DNA of 64,000 nucleotides from Stigmatella ashevillena (GTDB lineage Bacteria; Myxococcota; Myxococcia; Myxococcales; Myxococcaceae): NCBI RefSeq assembly GCF_028368975.1, contig NZ_JAQNDM010000001.1, positions 558,001 to 622,000 of the forward strand, read 5' to 3'. Shown piece by piece: positions 62,557 to 64,000 of this stretch (position 1 is its first letter; each line of letters starts with the position of its first letter). The notes under the pieces were generated by a model. It saw only the letters and a program-made list of their open reading frames with translations, ran no database searches and was not told where the DNA came from. The position numbers and the translations under genes were made by a program.

Positions 62557-63204
62557 TCAGGCCTGGGTGACGATGGCGCGAAGTTCCGCGTAGATCCCCT
62601 CGGGGGTCCCTACGCCATCGATGCTCTTGAGAATCCCCTTCTTGGCGTAGAACGCCTTCAGCGGAGAGGTCTCGGCATCGTACTTCTGCAGCCGCTTCTC
62701 GATGACGTCTGGCTGGTCATCGTCCCGCTGGATCAACCCCGCGTTGCACTTGTCGCAGTACCCTGCCCGCTTCGGAGGGTTCTGGTAGACGTGGTACACG
62801 CTGTTATCCACCGGACAGGAGCGCCGCCCAGATCCCCGCTCGACCAGCTTGGCGTGCGGCACCTCGAGCGACACGACGGCATCAAGCTTCTTGCCGTTCT
62901 TCTCCAGCATCTCGTCCAGCGCATCCGCCTGGGGAATGGTGCGCGGGAAACCATCCAGCACATAGCCATTGGCACAGTCCGGCTGCTTCAACCGCTCCTC
63001 GACAATGCCGATGACGATGTCATCCGGCACATAGGCGCCCTTGGCCATGAGCGGACCCGCGATCTTCCCAAGCTCCGTGCCATCCTTCACCGCCTTGCGG
63101 AGGATGTCGCCCGTGGAAATCTGCGGGATCTTAAAGTCCTCATACAGCTTCTTGGCCTGGGTGCCCTTACCCGCGTTCGGCGGGCCCAACAGGATCAGGT
63201 TCAT
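62557..63204 (-). CDS. adk: Adenylate kinase
   Basis: The 215-residue enzyme begins MNLILLGPPNAGKGTQAKKL (P-loop) and has the STGDILRKAV and DGFPRTIPQADAL motifs. The lid has a zinc site of unusual order: RRSCPVDNS (Cys, then Asp) and YCDKCNAG (two Cys). It catalyses ATP + AMP to 2 ADP. It follows secY and precedes map in the spc/alpha operon. Confidence 0.97.
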   Translation of the reverse strand: MNLILLGPPNAGKGTQAKKLYEDFKIPQISTGDILRKAVKDGTELGKIAGPLMAKGAYVPDDIVIGIVEERLKQPDCANGYVLDGFPRTIPQADALDEMLEKNGKKLDAVVSLEVPHAKLVERGSGRRSCPVDNSVYHVYQNPPKRAGYCDKCNAGLIQRDDDQPDVIEKRLQKYDAETSPLKAFYAKKGILKSIDGVGTPEGIYAELRAIVTQA

Positions 63205-63301
63205 GTGCTCCTCTCACTCCCTCGAAAGAACGCACGGAAATCCTCCGCGATGAACCCCCGAAAGCATTCCCCATGCACGAATGACTCCCCCTGAACGGCA
63301 A

Positions 63302-63336
63302 GGCGCCTCTTCCCACATCTTTGGGGAAGAGGCGCC
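63302..63336 (-). terminator. 13-bp perfect hairpin between secY and adk
   Basis: GGCGCCTCTTCCC (63302-63314) and GGGAAGAGGCGCC (63324-63336) pair perfectly around a 9-base loop, 19 bp after the secY stop and about 100 bp before adk. No U-tract follows. It is either a processing site or an attenuator inside the operon. Confidence 0.45.
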
Positions 63337-63355
63337 CAGGAAATTCCTGCCTCGC

Positions 63356-64000
63356 CTAGGCCGCCACACGCACCCGGCCGCGGATGCGCGGACCGCGCGG
63401 ACCCGCGAAGCCCTCGTAGTTCCGGCTGATCAGGTGGCCCTCGATCTGCTGCACCGTGTCAAGAGCCACACCCACCACGATGAGCAGCGCCGTGCCGCCA
63501 AAGGCGAAGGGCACCTGAAGCCACTGGGTCAAGATGGTCGGGATGACGCAGATGGTCGCCAGATAGATGGCCCCACCGAAGGTAATACGGTTCAGGACCC
63601 GCTCGATGAAGTCCGCGGTCTGACGACCCGGGCGAATGCCGGGGATGTAGCCGCCCTGCTTCTTGATGTTGTCGGCCACATCATCCGGCCGGAACGTGAG
63701 CGCCGTATAGAAGTAGGCGAAGAAGATGACCAGCAGCACGAACAACCCGTTGTAGAGCCAGGGGTTGCCCTCGAGCCCCTGCCGGAACGTCTGCAGGAAC
63801 GGGAACCAGGTGCCCAGGGTCGCGGGGAAGGACAGCAACGCCCCCGCGAAGATGGGAGGAATCACGCCCGACGTGTTCACCTTCATCGGGAAGTAAGTGG
63901 CCTGGCCCGCGAACATCCTCCGGCCCGCCATGCGCTTGGCGTATTGCACCGGAATGCGCCTCATGCCGCGCTCCACGTACACCACCACCGCGATGATGAA
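63356..64000 (-). CDS. secY: Protein translocase subunit SecY (3' part; 5' end off window)
   Basis: This is the C-terminal part of SecY, about 215 codons. It reads [20 protein letters not shown], then [40 protein letters not shown] and [20 protein letters not shown], with several long hydrophobic helices between. SecY is the pore of the Sec translocon. The gene enters from the right edge and ends at 63356, upstream of adk. Confidence 0.96.
   Translation of the reverse strand, partial: FIIAVVVYVERGMRRIPVQYAKRMAGRRMFAGQATYFPMKVNTSGVIPPIFAGALLSFPATLGTWFPFLQTFRQGLEGNPWLYNGLFVLLVIFFAYFYTALTFRPDDVADNIKKQGGYIPGIRPGRQTADFIERVLNRITFGGAIYLATICVIPTILTQWLQVPFAFGGTALLIVVGVALDTVQQIEGHLISRNYEGFAGPRGPRIRGRVRVAA

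Overview
The window is GC-rich bacterial DNA that reads as a myxobacterium, most likely Cystobacterineae (Stigmatella, Cystobacter, Archangium or Myxococcus-like). This is inferred from gene content: several Ser/Thr kinases, a DUF2381 protein paired with a receptor kinase, many FG-GAP, kelch, TPR and WxxGxW proteins, lipoproteins, and GTG starts. No tRNA, rRNA or CRISPR array was seen.

Layout. 1-5.7 kb holds a secreted GDSL esterase (cut by the left edge), a DUF2071 protein, a decayed ynfA remnant, a Bor-like lipoprotein, a Tat-exported GMC oxidoreductase and a membrane protein. 5.7-10.1 kb carries a GH13 glucosidase, a frameshifted gene of unknown function and a Tat-exported Gfo/Idh/MocA oxidoreductase. 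The last two are divergent across a strong operator-like palindrome. 10.1-17.4 kb is a minus-strand block: RluA-type pseudouridine synthase, DUF507, a J-like/HTH_25 protein, a MinD-like ATPase, an HNH endonuclease and a soluble lytic transglycosylase. 17.5-20.9 kb encodes a membrane GAF histidine kinase and a CheB-like protein. 20.9-24.8 kb holds kelch, zinc-ribbon, DUF2721, ACT and signal peptidase genes.

24.8-39.2 kb is accessory. It contains a truncated pseudokinase, a candidate CNF/BLF1-type deamidase, a VOC lipoprotein, a patch of fragments, the DUF2381-kinase pair and a decayed zinc-binding gene. Its centrepiece is a TPR-CHAT protease gene split by a complete 1281-bp ISAzo13-type element. 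A frameshifted membrane protein, a large FG-GAP surface protein and a lipoprotein follow.

39.3-57.6 kb is mostly intact chromosome: ABC-F ATPase, PEGA-type kinase, a zinc peptidase next to an ATP-grasp ligase, fRMsr, Nudix, FBP zinc finger, C69 dipeptidase, WxxGxW protein, pseudouridine-5'-phosphate glycosidase, a DUF2314 protein, a deoxynucleoside kinase, PlsC and a TPR lipoprotein. 57.7-64 kb is the conserved minus-strand distal spc/alpha operon: secY-adk-map-infA-rpmJ-rpsM-rpsK-rpsD-rpoA-rplQ.

The main discoveries are the exactly reversible IS insertion in the TPR-CHAT gene and the candidate CNF-type deamidase. Secondary ones are a CheB-like protein whose catalytic Asp is Glu, the zinc-peptidase/ATP-grasp pair, a pseudokinase and the 8.27-kb palindrome.
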